Source: DASYAN01 sp963727755 (GTDB taxonomy: Bacteria; Chloroflexota; Ktedonobacteria; Ktedonobacterales; Ktedonobacteraceae). From it: 64,000 nt of DNA. The position numbers were made by a program, and so were the translations under genes. Positions 8,524 to 17,233 of this stretch are shown here, in pieces (position 1 is the stretch's first letter; each line of letters starts with the position of its first letter). Location: the NCBI GenBank assembly GCA_963727755.1, contig CAVSHN010000021.1, positions 62,001 to 126,000 on the forward strand, in the 5' to 3' direction. The notes under the pieces are model-generated. The model searched no databases. It saw only the letters and a list, made by a program, of their open reading frames with translations, and was not told where the DNA came from.

Positions 8524-9516
8524 TTGAAAATACTAGTTACCGGAGGAGCAGGTTTTATTGGCTCCAATCTTTGTGCTCGCTTACTTGCCGAAGGCCATTC
8601 TGTCCTTTGCGTTGATAATCTCATCACTGGCACAACAGACAATATTGCCTCAATGCGTAATCATCCACATTTTTCTTTCTTAGAACATGATGTAACTCAG
8701 CCATTTCACTTTCAAGCTGACGCTATTTTCCATCTGGCAAGTCCAGCTAGTCCCGTAGGCTACATGCAGCACCCCATCGAGACTATCCTAGTCAATAGTC
8801 AGGGCACCTACCAGATGTTAGAACAAGCCAAAAAGCAGAAGGCAAAGTTCCTCGTTTCCTCAACTTCAGAAATCTATGGTGATCCATTAGAGCATCCTCA
8901 GCAAGAAGACTATTGGGGAAATGTGAATCCCATTGGGCCTCGTGCCTGTTACGATGAAAGTAAGCGCCTTGCAGAGACATTGACGATGGAATATTATCGT
9001 CAGTACCAAACTGATGTACGTATCGTCCGCATCTTCAATACTTATGGCCCCAATAGTCAGATTGATGACGGACGCATGATCCCCAATTTCATCACGCAGG
9101 CGCTCAAGAACAAGCCACTTACAATCTTCGGTGATGGAACAAAGACCCGCAGCATCACCTATGTCGAAGACCTTGTTGAAGGTCTATTGCTAGCTCTGTT
9201 TCGCCCCCATACGACCGGAGAAGTATTCAATTTGGGAAGCACTGAGGAGTATACTGTCCTCGAATACGCCCAGATGATCATTCGCCTCTGCAACTCTTCG
9301 TCCACCATCATTTTCGAGCCTAGTCGTATTGACGACCCAGAGCGTCGCCGACCTGACCCTAGTAGGGCAGAACAGAATTCTTGGATGGCAACGCAAGGTC
9401 AGTATGGAAGAAGGATTGCGCCGAACAATTGCCTGGTTTGCTCAACGCATCAGACTACTTTCGATGGTTCCCTAGCAATTGGACCATCAGGTTGCTTGCC
9501 ATTGGCAGGAAATTGA
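8524..9516 (+). CDS. UDP-glucuronate decarboxylase-like NAD-dependent epimerase, C-terminus frameshifted
   Basis: Short-chain dehydrogenase/extended epimerase that converts or rearranges nucleotide sugars. The Rossmann motif GGAGFIG is at residues 7-13. LASPASPVGY, STSEIYGDPLEHPQ and the catalytic YDESKR identify the UDP-glucuronate decarboxylase (UDP-xylose synthase) branch. The TTG start at 8524 follows GGAGG. Near 9376 an extra A moves the frame: in +1 the C-terminus reads ILGWQRKVSMEEGLRRTIAW and stops at 9475, matching relatives, while the printed frame runs unrelated sequence to 9516. The catalytic core is unaffected. The neighbouring O-antigen ligase gene fits surface-polysaccharide synthesis. 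Confidence 0.85.
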   Translation: MKILVTGGAGFIGSNLCARLLAEGHSVLCVDNLITGTTDNIASMRNHPHFSFLEHDVTQPFHFQADAIFHLASPASPVGYMQHPIETILVNSQGTYQMLEQAKKQKAKFLVSSTSEIYGDPLEHPQQEDYWGNVNPIGPRACYDESKRLAETLTMEYYRQYQTDVRIVRIFNTYGPNSQIDDGRMIPNFITQALKNKPLTIFGDGTKTRSITYVEDLVEGLLLALFRPHTTGEVFNLGSTEEYTVLEYAQMIIRLCNSSSTIIFEPSRIDDPERRRPDPSRAEQNSWMATQGQYGRRIAPNNCLVCSTHQTTFDGSLAIGPSGCLPLAGN

Positions 9517-9519
9517 TTG

Positions 9520-11148
9520 ATGATTAGCTACAACCCTACATTAGATCAAATACAGCACAGAGTTCACAGTCCATGGTACAAATGCGCAGCAGACAGGGCC
9601 AGAGAGCGACTTACAACAGCCAATATGATTGGCCTACTGGGAGCATTCGTAACTCTTGCATGTCTGCTAGGCATTCCTGCTGACCAATACTGGAATATTC
9701 GTATCCCACTCTATCTCATCGTCACCATCTGGACCCTGGTACGTCCACGTGTGGTACTCTACTTGCTTCCTCTTGCTATTCCCTGGGGAGCTGTGGATAC
9801 AATTACTGGCAGTCTCACCAGTGCTGACATTCTTGTTGCCTTGCTAGCTGCAAGTTGGCTAATGAGCTATACATTGCGCCCTCTTGCAGCACGTCGAGGT
9901 ATCTACATTGAAGCACTCGACTACGAAGAGACAACTGTGCCATGGTATCTCATACTCAGCGTGATTGCTTTCCTAGTGACGATCATTATCTCAATGACAG
10001 TCACACTTAGTTTAACAGACAGCGCGAAAGAGATTGCCAAATGGACTGAAGTGCTTGTGGTTCTCACACTGGGAACAATATATCTTCGAACACGGCAGCA
10101 AATCTGGACAGTTGTGGTCATCGTCTGCCTAGCCGGGATCTCGCAAGCCATTCTGGGCTATGCTCAGGCTTTCCTAAACCTCGGACCTGCCTCATTTGTC
10201 CGCGACGCAAGTCTACGCATCTACGGCACATTTGGGCAACCTAATCCTTACGCGGGCTATATTAATATCACGCTAGCACTCGCTATTGCACTCATACTCC
10301 TCGGGAGTAACTGGCCTACACGCATCTTATCAGCCTGCACCGCCATTCCATTAGCAGGTGTCGAATACTACTCCCAATCTAAAGGCGGCTGGATGGCGCT
10401 CGGAGCTGCAGTGATTTTCATCCTTGCTGTAGGCTTTCCTCGCCTACGAGGAGTACTCTATGCTGCATTCATTGGAGTGTTGTGTATAATTGGAGCCTAT
10501 ATAGCAGGTAAAATCCCTTCAAGTGCTATTGATCCCATTTTGACAAAAATTGGGGTGATTAACATTTCATTTACCAATCCCTCTCCAGATAACTATGCAA
10601 ACTCCGAACGTGTAGCACACTGGATCGCTGGTATCCATATGTTCCAAGACTATCCTCTCCTCGGTGTTGGGATCGGAAATTACCAAGACGCCTACTCTGC
10701 ATATCATCTAGGCATCTTTGTGGTCCCGTTAGGGCACGCACACGACTATTACATCAATATAGCTGCCGAAGCCGGGCTACTCGGCCTGACTACCTTTATA
10801 TTGTTCTTACTAACGGTCTTTGTTGCTGGCTACCACGCCTATCAAGCAATTAACAAGCGCTATCAACAACTCAAGACACAGAAACTGAAATCACAGGGGA
10901 TCACGAAGATGGTAGCATCCTCTAACGCGAGCAGGTGCCTTGCCACACTCGGCAATGACAGAGCACTCGCAATCGGTTTGCTTGCTGCCTTACTCTCTGT
11001 CTGTGTACACAATTTGGTGGATAATTTATATGTCCACGCTATGACCAGTCTTTTTGCGTTACAGCTCGTCCTGCTCATTAGCCTGGGAAGGATATACTGG
11101 AAAGAATCAACAGAAGAGGTATTGGGGGTAGCCATCAAATCATCTTGA
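9520..11148 (+). CDS. O-antigen ligase/polymerase family membrane protein
   Basis: A protein of about 540 aa with at least ten hydrophobic segments. The central region matches the Wzy_C / O-antigen ligase family: a large periplasmic loop with YGTFGQPNPYAGYI near residue 240, the QSKGGWMALG element near residue 287, and the HDYYINIAAEAGLLGL signature near residue 410. It probably polymerises or transfers polysaccharide at the outer face of the membrane. The ATG at 9520 has AGGA about 11 nt upstream; a TTG is directly before it. It follows the sugar-nucleotide epimerase, so the two likely work in exopolysaccharide production. Its stop overlaps the promoter for RNA repeat B. Confidence 0.85.
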   Translation: MISYNPTLDQIQHRVHSPWYKCAADRARERLTTANMIGLLGAFVTLACLLGIPADQYWNIRIPLYLIVTIWTLVRPRVVLYLLPLAIPWGAVDTITGSLTSADILVALLAASWLMSYTLRPLAARRGIYIEALDYEETTVPWYLILSVIAFLVTIIISMTVTLSLTDSAKEIAKWTEVLVVLTLGTIYLRTRQQIWTVVVIVCLAGISQAILGYAQAFLNLGPASFVRDASLRIYGTFGQPNPYAGYINITLALAIALILLGSNWPTRILSACTAIPLAGVEYYSQSKGGWMALGAAVIFILAVGFPRLRGVLYAAFIGVLCIIGAYIAGKIPSSAIDPILTKIGVINISFTNPSPDNYANSERVAHWIAGIHMFQDYPLLGVGIGNYQDAYSAYHLGIFVVPLGHAHDYYINIAAEAGLLGLTTFILFLLTVFVAGYHAYQAINKRYQQLKTQKLKSQGITKMVASSNASRCLATLGNDRALAIGLLAALLSVCVHNLVDNLYVHAMTSLFALQLVLLISLGRIYWKESTEEVLGVAIKSS

Positions 11149-11174
11149 CACATCATTTCAGAGTATGCTATCAT
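11145..11174 (+). promoter_or_regulatory. Promoter driving RNA repeat B and rpsU
   Basis: TTGACA (11145-11150), an 18-nt spacer and TATCAT (11169-11174). The predicted transcription start (about 11181) is about 22 nt before the conserved left edge of RNA repeat B at 11203. Confidence 0.55.
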
Positions 11175-11202
11175 TTCAAAACTTAGACAGGCCAATTAAA
11201 GT

Positions 11203-11566
11203 GTCAGGAACCCAATCCCCGTCGTGCGGGGATGGGCTTGTGAGGTAGCACTCACCAAGCTCACCTGACCAGACTCAGCCACCAGTCGAAAGACTGATGG
11301 GGCTACGTTATCGGTGAGTGTTCAAGTTCCTACCTGCACGTGCGACGCCAGCGTGCTGCTCTAGAACCAGTGGGTTAAACAGATGTACAAGGGTTAAGTC
11401 AGTGCTCACTGGAAAGTACCGGACCGATAACATTGTCGAGGCGAACATCACCTGGGGAACCAGGGGCTCGAAAGAGCAGTTTACAAAAAGGAGGCACTGC
11501 CACCTGCGGTGCCTTTCTTTCCTCCCAATCCCCTAGAAGGGGATGGGTATCCAGAAAGGGTTTTCG
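11203..11566 (+). ncRNA. Large structured RNA repeat, copy B, in the rpsU leader
   Basis: Full-length copy of the dispersed RNA. It begins GTCAGGAACCC at 11203. The AATCCCC/GGGGAT hairpin follows directly, then CTGACCAGACTCAGCC, a hairpin CCAGTC-GAAA-GACTGATGG, CTACGTTATC, CAAGTTCCTACC, the long-range ACCAGTG/CACTGG stem and GATAACATTGTCGAGGCG. The last two hairpins are at 11490-11520 and 11512-11560. The final hairpin pairs CCTTTCT with AGAAAGG and is followed by TTTTCGATG. rpsU starts 20 nt further on from its own ribosome site. Confidence 0.7.
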
Positions 11567-11585
11567 ATGAGAGGGGGAGAATTTG

Positions 11586-11768
11586 GTGTCGGCAGTCATA
11601 ATTACCGAAAATGAATTATTTGAAACTGCATTAAAGCGCTTCAATCGTAAAATTCAGCAAGATGGTATTCTCTCTGAGGCCCGTCGGCGCGAGCATTACG
11701 AGAAGCCAAGCGTAAAACGAAAGAGAAAAGAGGCAGCACGTCAGCGCAAAATCACCAACAAGAGGTAA
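11586..11768 (+). CDS. rpsU: 30S ribosomal protein S21
   Basis: Small basic ribosomal protein of 60 aa, with the S21 pattern: N-terminal ENELFETALKRFNRKIQQDG, REHYEKPSVKRKRK in the middle, and a Lys/Arg-rich end. It binds the 30S platform near the anti-Shine-Dalgarno. I chose the GTG at 11586 because GAGGGGGAG lies about 6 nt before it; a TTG lies one codon upstream. The gene is preceded by RNA repeat B, so its translation could depend on that leader. The ATG at 11567 at the end of the repeat is out of frame and opens a 15-codon reading frame only. Confidence 0.9.
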   Translation: MSAVIITENELFETALKRFNRKIQQDGILSEARRREHYEKPSVKRKRKEAARQRKITNKR

Positions 11769-11907
11769 CATGGTTCCACCGTGTAAGAGCCATGTAAGGA
11801 ACCAAGCAGCAACTCAGAGGGAAGCTATATACCCGCTCTGATCATTCACAGGGCTTGCTTGTCTCTTCTCGGTGGAATTCATGCTGTGACGTTGAGGCCT
11901 GCAATTT

Positions 11908-12477
11908 ATGCAAGAACATCCTATTATAGAATTGTATGTGAATGTTGGTGATGACCAGCAAAATACGCTAATCGAACAGCAGCTATCCTCTGTTGAGCTG
12001 GATAGCGTTGCGTTAAAGACATTACAAGCTGCTGGTATCACACAGCAAGTTATGTTTACATTACTCATTACCGATGATGATGGCATACACGATGTGAATA
12101 AGCAATATCGCGGTCAGGACAAACCAACTGATGTTCTTTCTTTCCCTTTGCTTCAGCACCCCCTGGTCACCGCTCCAGCCGATCTGCTCTGGGTAGCCCA
12201 ACCCACAGAAAACGCATCTGCCACGATAGAGCAACTACCCCAGGGATTCATTACTCCACCGGGCATGATCACAAATCTAGGTGATATTATCATGTCCTGG
12301 CCGACAATTACACGTCAGGCAGCAGAAGCAAACCATGGTCCATTAGTTGAACTTCTGTATCTGCTCTCACACGGACTGCTACACCTCGTCGGCTATGATG
12401 ACTATACTGAGGCAGGATATCAAACTATGGTACATATCCAGGAAATAGTCCTCCAAACGCTAGGATACCAGATATAG
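11908..12477 (+). CDS. ybeY: Endoribonuclease YbeY, third zinc ligand changed
   Basis: rRNA maturation and quality-control metalloprotein of 189 aa. The family block DKPTDVLSFP is near residues 71-80 and the metal site is HGLLHLVGYDDY near residues 150-161. The canonical motif is HGxLHLxGYDH; here the last His is Asp, so the third zinc ligand is altered. An insertion of roughly 25 residues between the DVLSFP block and the GD(I/L) strand makes it longer than typical. Its stop overlaps the GTG that precedes the dgkA start, so the two genes are coupled, as is common for ybeY-dgkA pairs. Confidence 0.9.
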   Translation: MQEHPIIELYVNVGDDQQNTLIEQQLSSVELDSVALKTLQAAGITQQVMFTLLITDDDGIHDVNKQYRGQDKPTDVLSFPLLQHPLVTAPADLLWVAQPTENASATIEQLPQGFITPPGMITNLGDIIMSWPTITRQAAEANHGPLVELLYLLSHGLLHLVGYDDYTEAGYQTMVHIQEIVLQTLGYQI

Positions 12478-12479
12478 TG

Positions 12480-12881
12480 ATGAGCTACTCACTATTGCCC
12501 CCCCGGCATTCACAAAAAACTAGGTGGGCAAAATTTATTGCAGGCTTCGGTTATGCATTTCAGGGGCTCTGGTATGCTCTCTGTACTCAACGCCATGCAC
12601 AAATCCACATTCTCATCGCTATCCTAGCCATCACTATGGGTGTAGTATTGCATATTTCAGCCGTAGAATTCGCCCTTGTTTTTATAGCTATCACAGGCGT
12701 ATTTACCACAGAAATGCTCAACACCGTTGCTGAGCTGTGCGTTGACCTTGCTTCACCAGAATATCATCCCCTCGCAAAAATTGCTAAAGATGTTGCCGCT
12801 GGCGCAGTATTGGTAAATGCCATCTTGTCCATCATTATCGGGCTGTTTATCTTCCTTCCCCATCTAATAAGGGTTTTTTAA
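12480..12881 (+). CDS. dgkA: Diacylglycerol/undecaprenol kinase family protein
   Basis: Small integral membrane lipid kinase, about 133 aa with three hydrophobic segments. The family core is intact: TEMLNTVAELCVDLASPEYH near residues 80-100 (Glu and Asn bind metal and ATP) followed by KIAKDVAAGAVLV. Gram-positive-type members phosphorylate undecaprenol for cell-wall lipid-carrier recycling. The ATG at 12480 is two bases past the ybeY stop; a GTG at 12477 is the alternative. Position after ybeY matches the conserved order in many bacteria. Confidence 0.88.
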   Translation: MSYSLLPPRHSQKTRWAKFIAGFGYAFQGLWYALCTQRHAQIHILIAILAITMGVVLHISAVEFALVFIAITGVFTTEMLNTVAELCVDLASPEYHPLAKIAKDVAAGAVLVNAILSIIIGLFIFLPHLIRVF

Positions 12882-13008
12882 CATGCTCATTTACAGGAAG
12901 TGCGTAACATAGCACAGTCACCTGTGAGAGTACACGCATTGCTCACTCGTGGTATAGACAAAGTTATCTATATTTGGCAAGCATCATCAAGTCAGGCTAT
13001 AATGTCTA

Positions 13009-13488
13009 TTAACGCTTCTTTCTCTTTTTACATGATTTCTTTCTAATATACCGACTTGGAAGGGGAGTTACTAGTTGTTTTTTAAATTTTTGCTTTTGAT
13101 TAATTTGTGCTTGTGACTGCTGAACATCTCTCACTCGTTCCAAGCCCTGCATTGCCAAAGTATGTGCTGATGTATTAATTGGTGAATTTTTGAACACGAA
13201 TTCCCACTGTTGATATGCATCAGTCAGGTCACCAAGGCTAAAACACGCTGCTGCCAAAGCATTGCGAGCCTCTAGATCCATAGGGCCCCAATAGACCACC
13301 GCAGCAAATAGATCACGAGCTTGCTTGAACTCCCCTGCATATACTCTGTCAAGTCCCTGGTTAAAAAGGCGTGACGGGTGAATAAGGAGTTTTATATATG
13401 CTCTTAGGGGTGTTTGGCAATGCACACAAAACTCTGCGCTTACATCATTGTCTGCACGACAAGTACTTTCTGGGCAACTGATCCTCAT
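13009..13488 (-). CDS. Zinc-ribbon/TPR-like small protein, last gene of Hsp70 operon
   Basis: 159-aa protein with four N-terminal cysteines in a CPEST-C...C-VH-C pattern (zinc ribbon, residues 5-24), then TPR-like helices around residues 40-110, and a very basic C-terminal tail rich in Lys. It starts 56 nt after the Hsp70 stop on the same strand, so it is likely the promoter-distal gene of the chaperone operon. Function unknown; the zinc ribbon and TPR suggest an adaptor for protein partners. Confidence 0.6.
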   Translation of the reverse strand: MRISCPESTCRADNDVSAEFCVHCQTPLRAYIKLLIHPSRLFNQGLDRVYAGEFKQARDLFAAVVYWGPMDLEARNALAAACFSLGDLTDAYQQWEFVFKNSPINTSAHTLAMQGLERVRDVQQSQAQINQKQKFKKQLVTPLPSRYIRKKSCKKRKKR

Positions 13489-13544
13489 ACAGAATCTCCT
13501 CCAAGTAATCTATAGGCGACTTTGAGAGGCCGCCTATATTATGT

Positions 13545-16181
13545 CTAACAGTTATCTTCAACTAATTTCCCATCTTGTGATTGTCCTAGACTCCCGATCA
13601 GTACATTTCTGATTTGCTCAAGGCGTGTGCACGCTTGAGATACCCTCTGCCATGCTAAGTATGCATTCCCTTGAATATTTTGAGAAGATGCACGTAATTG
13701 ACTTTTGATAAGCACAATTTCACTTTGAAAGTCTGAACGTTTCTCGGCTAGAGCAAGTTGATAGACATCGTCAGCCTCTTTGAGAGCAAACTTAACGAAG
13801 TCAGCAATCTTTTCTTCTTCTGATCGAGTATCCTGAGAGTCGACAATTTGATGTAACAGCATACCTAGATGGTTATTGATAGCATTTAATTTTACAATCG
13901 CGTCTGCATAAGCTACACGATTATTATTTGCAAATGCCTGCTCTCCCTCTATACGCTGTATATCGATGGCTTTTGCTAGTTCACGTACCTTATGTGATTG
14001 ATCTATCTGGGAGGCTATCGCCTGTAGACTTTGGCATTCCTTGACCAGCTTGTCGAAGACCTCTTTGGGTGGCTGCAACGAACCCTCTTCATCGGTATAC
14101 CCAGCAACCAGTTCCTCCATTTCTTCGAAGTCATGAACCGCGTGATCCACATCTTCACGCCTGAGCGCATCTTCGTAACTACTTCTGGCCTGCTTGTACT
14201 GCGCTTCGACAATGCCTCTCTTCTCAGAAGGGAGATCAACCAGCAGCTTCCGAAAACCCTGCTCGAGAACTTGCGCTTCCTCTTCTGTTGGTATCGCCCG
14301 CTCAGGGGGGAGCACCAATTCTGCTGTAAATGACGTATTATTGCTATTTTCTTTATTAATATCTTCTTTATCACCAATCGTTCCACTTACCTTAATACGA
14401 GACAACTCATCCACTTCGATAAGGAATTCGATGGGAGTACCTTTTGATAACCTTGGTGGTACAGAAATCTTGATCTCTTGAATTTTTTTCTTATTTTGGT
14501 AGAGGGGAAACCTGAGAAGAGCTGTATTGCCTGGATGAATAAAGTGGAAGGTTCCCTTTATCGGCAGTTGCTCCCCCTGAGAAATAAGGTTTTTACGCGA
14601 GACTTCCCCAGCTATGCTGACATCCAGGAAGTAAGCTTTAGAACAGTAAGCGGTTCCTGTTGAGCCACCAGTAGGGCGCAATGCCTCTTTATTCTGACTG
14701 ATGGGACGACCTACAGTCGCGACTTTTTTCCCATTACGATCAAAAATGTCAAAGGTCAGCAAATTCTCAGCCGAGGGTTGGAGTTGAATACGGGTGAAAC
14801 CAAAGGCACCAGTGCTCTTAAGTGGCTGCTCGTCTTCAAAACCGAGTTCTGCAATAGTCAACCGAATATGCCCATCTGTCAGATCAATATCAGGTTTGAG
14901 AGCCTCCACCTGTCCACCAATATGGGTTTGTTTGCTTGCTGTTGCACCAATACCCCGGAAGAATACACGTACAGTACGTTCAGGATTGTAAATTGTGAGT
15001 CCGCCTATAGCAGCAGCACGAATAGCAGCACCTAATGCAACAACCGTATCAACCTTTTTATATACGGGCTCACTACACTTTGCTCGCATTCCTTGTGCAC
15101 CAGGATTAGCACAGAAGGTATTACGAACGATTTCTCGTACTAGAGGAATATGCGTTGTGCCACCAGCAAGAATAAGGGCATCAACATCTGCCAATGTGAT
15201 ATCAGCCTTTGTTTGGGCAAGCTCAAGTGCCTGATAACAGTACGGAATTGTGCGTTCTACAATAGGTCGTATGAGTTTCTCTAGTTCATGGCGTTCAAAT
15301 GGCATCTCGAATTCGACCCCATCACCATCCTTATCCTGCAATGTTATAGTGTTACGCAGAACAAACTCATCGTGCGTTGAGAGAGCTTTCTTGGTTTCCT
15401 CTGCCAGTAATTTCAGCTTATCAAAACGCAGGCGATCCTCAGGATCGTTTTTAATATCAAGATTCAGAGCATAGTCCTGGCGCAGAAGACGACTTTGCAG
15501 TTCCTCTGCTAATACTCTATCAATATCATCTCCCCCCAACAAGTTGTTACCACTGATCCCCAATACCTCAAAAGTCCCTTCGGTACAGCGCAAGATAGAT
15601 ACATCAAAAGTTCCTCCTCCAAAGTCATAGACCATGAAAACTCCATTTTGAATACTTTCCTGCCAGCAATGGTAGCATGCTGCCGCTGTAGGTTCATGGA
15701 GTAACTCCAAGACCTGCAATCCGGCCATCTCTGCCGCCTTACGCGTTGCTTCAATTTGGGGCTGATCAAAATATGCTGGTACAGTAACGATTGCACGATC
15801 TACTATCCATTCCGATGCATTTGTAGCGAAATGCGCTACATCCTCTTCGATCTGCCGTTTCATTTCACTCAAAATAGTGGCAGATATTTGCTCTGGCGTG
15901 ACTTCTTCGTCCGTCAATTCCACCTTGATCTGTTTGCCCATTGAGCGTTTAATAGATCTAATGGGCACTGGCTTTCTTCCTATGCGCGAAAATGCCTTGC
16001 GTCCAACGACAATCTGCCCATTTTTTGGATCTTTCCAGACGCAACTAGGGGTTGTCTCTCGCCTTGTATGAGGCTCACTATGAACGACTATCTCTGTATC
16101 AGTTGGTTTCATGATGGCGACGACACTATTAGTTGTGCCTAGATCAATACCAACAGCTTTACTTATCGCGTATTTAACCAT
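13545..16181 (-). CDS. Non-canonical Hsp70 (DnaK-like) with extended C-terminus
   Basis: 878-aa Hsp70-family ATPase. The N-terminal nucleotide-binding domain is intact: GIDLGTTNSVVA (phosphate-1), VPAYFDQPQIEATRKAAEMA, LHEPTAAA, and YDFGGGTFDVSIL (phosphate-2), then LAGGTTHIPLVREIV. The substrate-binding beta domain is divergent, and about 240 extra mostly helical residues follow, making it longer than DnaK (about 640). It overlaps the GrpE-like gene by one base and belongs to an operon of TPR, J-like and GrpE-like genes rather than the usual grpE-dnaK-dnaJ set. I infer a dedicated chaperone machine with its own clients. Confidence 0.85.
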   Translation of the reverse strand: MVKYAISKAVGIDLGTTNSVVAIMKPTDTEIVVHSEPHTRRETTPSCVWKDPKNGQIVVGRKAFSRIGRKPVPIRSIKRSMGKQIKVELTDEEVTPEQISATILSEMKRQIEEDVAHFATNASEWIVDRAIVTVPAYFDQPQIEATRKAAEMAGLQVLELLHEPTAAACYHCWQESIQNGVFMVYDFGGGTFDVSILRCTEGTFEVLGISGNNLLGGDDIDRVLAEELQSRLLRQDYALNLDIKNDPEDRLRFDKLKLLAEETKKALSTHDEFVLRNTITLQDKDGDGVEFEMPFERHELEKLIRPIVERTIPYCYQALELAQTKADITLADVDALILAGGTTHIPLVREIVRNTFCANPGAQGMRAKCSEPVYKKVDTVVALGAAIRAAAIGGLTIYNPERTVRVFFRGIGATASKQTHIGGQVEALKPDIDLTDGHIRLTIAELGFEDEQPLKSTGAFGFTRIQLQPSAENLLTFDIFDRNGKKVATVGRPISQNKEALRPTGGSTGTAYCSKAYFLDVSIAGEVSRKNLISQGEQLPIKGTFHFIHPGNTALLRFPLYQNKKKIQEIKISVPPRLSKGTPIEFLIEVDELSRIKVSGTIGDKEDINKENSNNTSFTAELVLPPERAIPTEEEAQVLEQGFRKLLVDLPSEKRGIVEAQYKQARSSYEDALRREDVDHAVHDFEEMEELVAGYTDEEGSLQPPKEVFDKLVKECQSLQAIASQIDQSHKVRELAKAIDIQRIEGEQAFANNNRVAYADAIVKLNAINNHLGMLLHQIVDSQDTRSEEEKIADFVKFALKEADDVYQLALAEKRSDFQSEIVLIKSQLRASSQNIQGNAYLAWQRVSQACTRLEQIRNVLIGSLGQSQDGKLVEDNC

Positions 16182-16780
16182 TATATATCCCTTTCATGTA
16201 CTTCATTTTCTATCTCAGAAGAGTCTGCCAATTTTGTATCCTCTTCAAAGGGGGCCCCCATTAGCACACGCCCACGCTGTATTAATTCTCCCTTGTAACG
16301 TACAATTGGCTCTATAACCTCTACAACCAATTCGGATGTATAGTCCTTGTGATGACGCCAGCCCTCGATATTTACTACTTCGTCTACTTGGTCATACAAC
16401 TTTCCGATAGGGACCTCAATTTCAAGCCCCTTACTTTGCAAAGCTTCCAGCATTTGAGCTTTTACAATCCGCAAAGATCGATAGGCCTTCGACAAAATTG
16501 ATACTCCCGGTGGCTGTTGCTGAGAAAAGGCAGCTTCATAGCGTTCAAGCATAAAGCCAAAATGCGTTACTAGCACTGCTTGTCGGGCAAGCAAATCAAA
16601 CAATTGTTGACGCTCTTCTTCAGCAACCTGTTGTGCTTGCTGGCGAGCGGCTTGATACTTACCCATAATAGAAGCTATTTCAGCAGCCGGAGTAAGTAAC
16701 TCAGTATCCAGAAAGACTTCCTCCCGCTTTCTAAAAGCTTTCCAGTCTGGGAAATCGGGAGAACTATCCAAAGATGACAT
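16181..16780 (-). CDS. GrpE-like nucleotide exchange factor
   Basis: 199-aa protein with a long N-terminal helix (residues 40-90) and a C-terminal beta-rich part resembling GrpE (GWRHHKDYTSELVVEVIEP, then IVRYKGELIQRGRVLMGAP). GrpE releases ADP from Hsp70. Sequence is divergent from housekeeping GrpE but the order helix-then-beta and the RGRVL strand agree. It overlaps the J-like gene by 17 bp at the 5' end and touches the Hsp70 start at the 3' end, so translational coupling is likely. Confidence 0.7.
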   Translation of the reverse strand: MSSLDSSPDFPDWKAFRKREEVFLDTELLTPAAEIASIMGKYQAARQQAQQVAEEERQQLFDLLARQAVLVTHFGFMLERYEAAFSQQQPPGVSILSKAYRSLRIVKAQMLEALQSKGLEIEVPIGKLYDQVDEVVNIEGWRHHKDYTSELVVEVIEPIVRYKGELIQRGRVLMGAPFEEDTKLADSSEIENEVHERDI

Positions 16781-17219
16781 CGCATACCTCCAAAGGTAAT
16801 TTGTTTATTGGTATAAATGGAGATCCATCAATAGCAACAGCAATATCGGCATCAGCTAGTGAGAATAGGTTATCCAGGAATACACGAAGCAATGCAGCCA
16901 TATCAACGGCTTCTATCCCGGAGGAATTTGCTTCATTAAGTAATGCATTAAGATCTACAGGTTTTTTGCCATATACTCTCGTAAACCTATCCCATATTGG
17001 ATCTTCATATTCTGTCTCAGGAAGTTCAAAAAACTCATATTCCAAGCGGGTCTGCGGCCTTGTGATTAACTGTTCTTTTGCCCATCGACATAAAAGCCTC
17101 TCCTCTTCTGTTTCGGCCGTGTCGTAGAGTTCCTCCCCACGTGCGACAATATCAGCACGGGTTGCATCTGTTGGAAGCTCAAGAACTGAAAATGGATTAG
17201 AATTATCTATTACAGTCAT
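16764..17219 (-). CDS. J-domain-like protein
   Basis: 151-aa protein. The N-terminus NPFSVLELPTDATRADIVAR has the helix pattern of a J domain (compare DYYxVLGVxxxAxxxEI), but no HPD tripeptide is visible in the loop, so stimulation of the Hsp70 ATPase through the usual contact is doubtful. The rest is mixed helical without known motifs. It overlaps the GrpE-like gene and follows the TPR gene by 14 nt. The operon context, rather than sequence alone, supports a co-chaperone role. Confidence 0.55.
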   Translation of the reverse strand: MTVIDNSNPFSVLELPTDATRADIVARGEELYDTAETEEERLLCRWAKEQLITRPQTRLEYEFFELPETEYEDPIWDRFTRVYGKKPVDLNALLNEANSSGIEAVDMAALLRVFLDNLFSLADADIAVAIDGSPFIPINKLPLEVCDVIFG

Positions 17220-17233
17220 TATTGCTATCTCTC

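Noticed and set aside
11318..11536. A 72-aa frame in RNA copy B that resembles a frame at 41480-41698 in copy C (both begin FKFLP)
   Set aside because: Both are translations of the same RNA repeat; copies A, D and E do not keep the frame, and base changes follow stem pairing rather than codon position.
11203..11566. T-box or ribosomal-protein leader for rpsU
   Set aside because: The same RNA precedes unrelated genes (guaB, YbjN-like) and stands alone in copies A and D, so it is not specific to a ribosomal gene; T-box hallmarks are absent.
16111..16317. Several rightward frames antisense to the Hsp70 and TPR operon
   Set aside because: They mirror the coding strand of well-supported genes and have no ribosome sites or recognisable motifs.
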